Origin: Streptomyces antnestii
GTDB taxonomy: Bacteria > Actinomycetota > Actinomycetes > Streptomycetales > Streptomycetaceae
Length of the DNA stretch: 64,000 nucleotides
Direction of reading: 5' to 3'
Assembly (NCBI RefSeq): GCF_004005495.1
Contig: NZ_RZYA01000002.1
Location: 1-64,000 of the forward strand
Of this stretch, positions 62,381 to 64,000 are shown one piece after another. The notes under the pieces were generated by a model. The model was not told the DNA's origin. It did not search any database and saw only the letters and a list, made by a program, of their open reading frames with translations. Position numbers and translations under genes: made by a program. The first letter of the stretch is position 1, and every line of letters starts with the position of its first letter.

Positions 62381-62779
62381 TCAGTCCTCGGAGCCCGCGA
62401 GGGAGGTAAGGGCCGCGTCGAGGCGGCGGGTGGCTTCCTCGGCCACGGGGGCCATGGCGTCGAGGCCGGTGAGGGTGACCATCGTGCCGGGATCGACGGC
62501 CTGCACGACCACACGGTCGCCGTCGGCCCGGACGACCACGTTGCAGGGCAGCAGCAGCCCGATCGAGCGGTCGATTTCCAGGGCCTGGTGAGCCAGCGGC
62601 GGGTTGCAGGCGCCGAGGATCAGATAGGGCTCCATGTCGTGATCGAGCTTGGCCTTGAGGGTCGCCTGCACGTCGATCTCGGTCAGGACGCCGAAACCCT
62701 GATCGGCCAGGGCCCGGCGGACATCCTGCTGCACCTGATCGAACGGTGCTTTCACGGTCACGGTGCGGTCGTAGGTCAT
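62381..62779 (-). CDS. DUF302 domain protein
   Basis: 132 residues. TYDRTVTVKAPFDQVQQDVRRALADQGFGVLTEIDVQATLKAKLDHDMEPYLILGACNPPLAHQALEIDRSIGLLLPCNVVVRADG. This is DUF302 in full, with G-A-C-N-P-P-L-A-x2-A-L and the LLPCNV block. It is often linked to sulfur or copper stress. ATG of MTYDRTV, with GGAGGCAG upstream. It is divergent from the MBL-rhodanese gene, with two CsoR-type palindromes between. Confidence 0.88.
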   Translation of the reverse strand: MTYDRTVTVKAPFDQVQQDVRRALADQGFGVLTEIDVQATLKAKLDHDMEPYLILGACNPPLAHQALEIDRSIGLLLPCNVVVRADGDRVVVQAVDPGTMVTLTGLDAMAPVAEEATRRLDAALTSLAGSED

Positions 62780-62866
62780 GGGAACTGCCTCCTTCACCTC
62801 TCGTCACGAGCGGCCCGGGCACCGGGTCGGGGCCCTGGCGCCATGACGGCTGCCATCCTGGAAATA

Positions 62867-62915
62867 TACCCCCGGGGGTAATGGTGTTAGAGTCGATGAC
62901 ATACCCCAGGGGGTA
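62867..62915. promoter_or_regulatory. Two CsoR/CstR-type operators
   Basis: TACCCCCGGGGGTA (62867-62880, perfect) and TACCCCAGGGGGTA (62902-62915, one mismatch), starts 35 bases apart. These match known CsoR-family sites. The position between DUF302 and a persulfide-dioxygenase-like gene fits CstR, the persulfide-sensing branch. Confidence 0.8.
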
Positions 62916-62940
62916 ATTTTCGTGCGGAAGGAGTATTGAG

Positions 62941-64000
62941 GTGTTCTTCGTTGACGTGATCGATCTGGAGGGTCTGGGCAACCGCAGCTACCTCGCCGGC
63001 GGCGAGTCGGCGGCGGTGGCGGTCGACCCGCCCCGGGACGTAGACCAGGTGCTGACCGCGGCCGCCCGGCGCGGAGTGCGCATCTCGTACGTGGTGGAAA
63101 CCCACGTACACAACGACTACGTCACCGGCGGTCTGGAGCTGGCCCGGATCACGGGCGCCGTCTACCTGGTGCCGGCCGGTGCCAACGTCTCCTTCGTCCG
63201 GACCCCGGTCTCCGACGGTGACACGGTCGACGTCGATCCGGACGCCGGCCTGACCCTGGCCGCCGTCGCCACGCCCGGGCACACACCGCACCACACCGCC
63301 TACGTTCTGCAGGAGGCGGGCCGGCCCGTCGCCGCGTTCACCGGCGGCTCGCTTCTCATCGGTACGGTCGGCCGCCCCGATCTCGTCGAGCCGCGGCTGA
63401 CCGAGCAGCTGGCCCGCGCCCAGTACGCCTCTGCGCACCGGCTCGCCGACGCTCTGCCCGACGACACGGCGGTCCTGCCCACTCACGGGTTCGGCAGCTT
63501 CTGCTCCTCGGCGCAGTCGGACGGCGACACCACGACGATCGGCAAGGAGAAGGCCGCCAACACGGCGCTGACCGTGGACGTGGACACGTTCGTCGCCGAG
63601 CTGCTCGCGGGCCTCGAGGACGTGCCCGCCTACTACGCGCACATGGGACCGGCCAACGCGGGCGGCCCCGACCCGGTCGACATGACCCCGCCCGCCGTTG
63701 CCGACCCGCAGGACATAGCCGCCCGGCTCGCGGCAGGGGAGTGGGTCGTGGACCTGCGCAGCCGGATCGCCTTCGCCGAGGGGCATGTGGCGGGCTCGTT
63801 CAACTTCGAGCTGGACGGCAAGCTCGCGACCTATCTGGCCTGGATGATCCCGTGGGGCAAGCCCGTCACCCTGCTTGCCGAGACTGCCGAGCAGCTGGCC
63901 GCAGCCCAGCGCGAGCTGGTCCGGGTCGGCATCGACCGGCCGGCCGCCGCCGCGACCGGCGGCCCCGCCACGTGGCTGCGCGACGGTGAGCGCCCGGCTT
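62941..64000 (+). CDS. MBL-fold hydrolase with rhodanese domain (persulfide dioxygenase-like); 3' end outside window
   Basis: At least 353 residues visible. A metallo-beta-lactamase domain: NRSYLAGGESAAVAVDPP, VVETHVHNDYVTGGLELAR (H-x-H-x-D-H form reads HVHNDY, one His replaced by Asn-Asp as in the family), TPGHTPHHTAYVL, and LPTHGFGSFC. After residue 255, a rhodanese domain follows: WVVDLRSRIAFAEGHVAGSFNFE, before the window ends. Such fusions belong to sulfide/persulfide oxidation. GTG start with AAGGAG upstream. The CsoR/CstR-type sites just upstream indicate repression relieved by persulfide. Confidence 0.88.
   Translation, partial: MFFVDVIDLEGLGNRSYLAGGESAAVAVDPPRDVDQVLTAAARRGVRISYVVETHVHNDYVTGGLELARITGAVYLVPAGANVSFVRTPVSDGDTVDVDPDAGLTLAAVATPGHTPHHTAYVLQEAGRPVAAFTGGSLLIGTVGRPDLVEPRLTEQLARAQYASAHRLADALPDDTAVLPTHGFGSFCSSAQSDGDTTTIGKEKAANTALTVDVDTFVAELLAGLEDVPAYYAHMGPANAGGPDPVDMTPPAVADPQDIAARLAAGEWVVDLRSRIAFAEGHVAGSFNFELDGKLATYLAWMIPWGKPVTLLAETAEQLAAAQRELVRVGIDRPAAAATGGPATWLRDGERPA

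Overview
The window is high-GC DNA with the strong third-position G/C preference, overlapping shadow frames and gene families typical of Streptomyces: MmyB-type XRE regulators, a LAL-type LuxR regulator, CGNR regulator, SUKH proteins, DUF4240, DUF6879, SsgA and IS110. Few genes are housekeeping genes and more than 20 loci are broken (frameshifts, in-frame stops, truncations, chimeras). That suggests an accessory region such as a chromosome arm or a large linear plasmid. This placement is inferred from content only.

Layout. 1-4.3 kb: the 3' end of a repetitive lectin-propeller protein, then a permease and universal stress protein pair. 4.3-7.5 kb: a compact recombination module made of a tyrosine recombinase, a small HTH protein and a zinc-ribbon protein with a recombinase-like C-terminus, preceded by a nested palindrome. 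7.5-17.5 kb: a SUKH protein, a hydrolase, small membrane proteins, a TetR regulator with three palindromic sites, an XRE regulator divergent from a CMD-cupin operon, a methyltransferase and an RNA-repair-like protein. 17.6-22.4 kb: a dead merB, a dead resolvase, a tRNA-like gene on the minus strand followed by a perfect hairpin, an intact IS110 transposase, a murG paralogue and two IS5-type transposase fragments joined head to head. 22.4-30.6 kb: small proteins, one behind a SoxR-type box, several decayed genes, a VanX-like dipeptidase and a LuxR-type regulator. 30.9-40.8 kb: a thioesterase remnant overlapping an aldo/keto reductase, a membrane protein, hydrolases, the LAL regulator and a TetR regulator.

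From 41 to 57 kb the genes are mostly detoxification or stress enzymes: alpha/beta hydrolases, aldehyde dehydrogenase, OsmC/Ohr, tannase-like esterase and an SRPBCC protein, plus remnants of msrA and a P450. Many of their upstream regions carry a shared 23-base imperfect palindrome, CRTCACC - nine bases usually with TTGAC - GGTGAYG. It often occurs in pairs 42 bases apart, and one copy abuts the start of the CGNR regulator gene. I read this as a local, apparently undescribed regulon; it is the most interesting signal in the window. Two ABC-F genes lie inside this region, the upstream one behind an attenuator-like leader.

57.8-64 kb: a THEP1-type NTPase, a PEBP protein, a repeat protein with an apparent internal inversion, an internally deleted serine recombinase, a phosphotransferase, scrambled DUF6879/XRE fragments, and a sulfur-handling pair (DUF302 and MBL-rhodanese) divergent around two CsoR/CstR-type palindromes.
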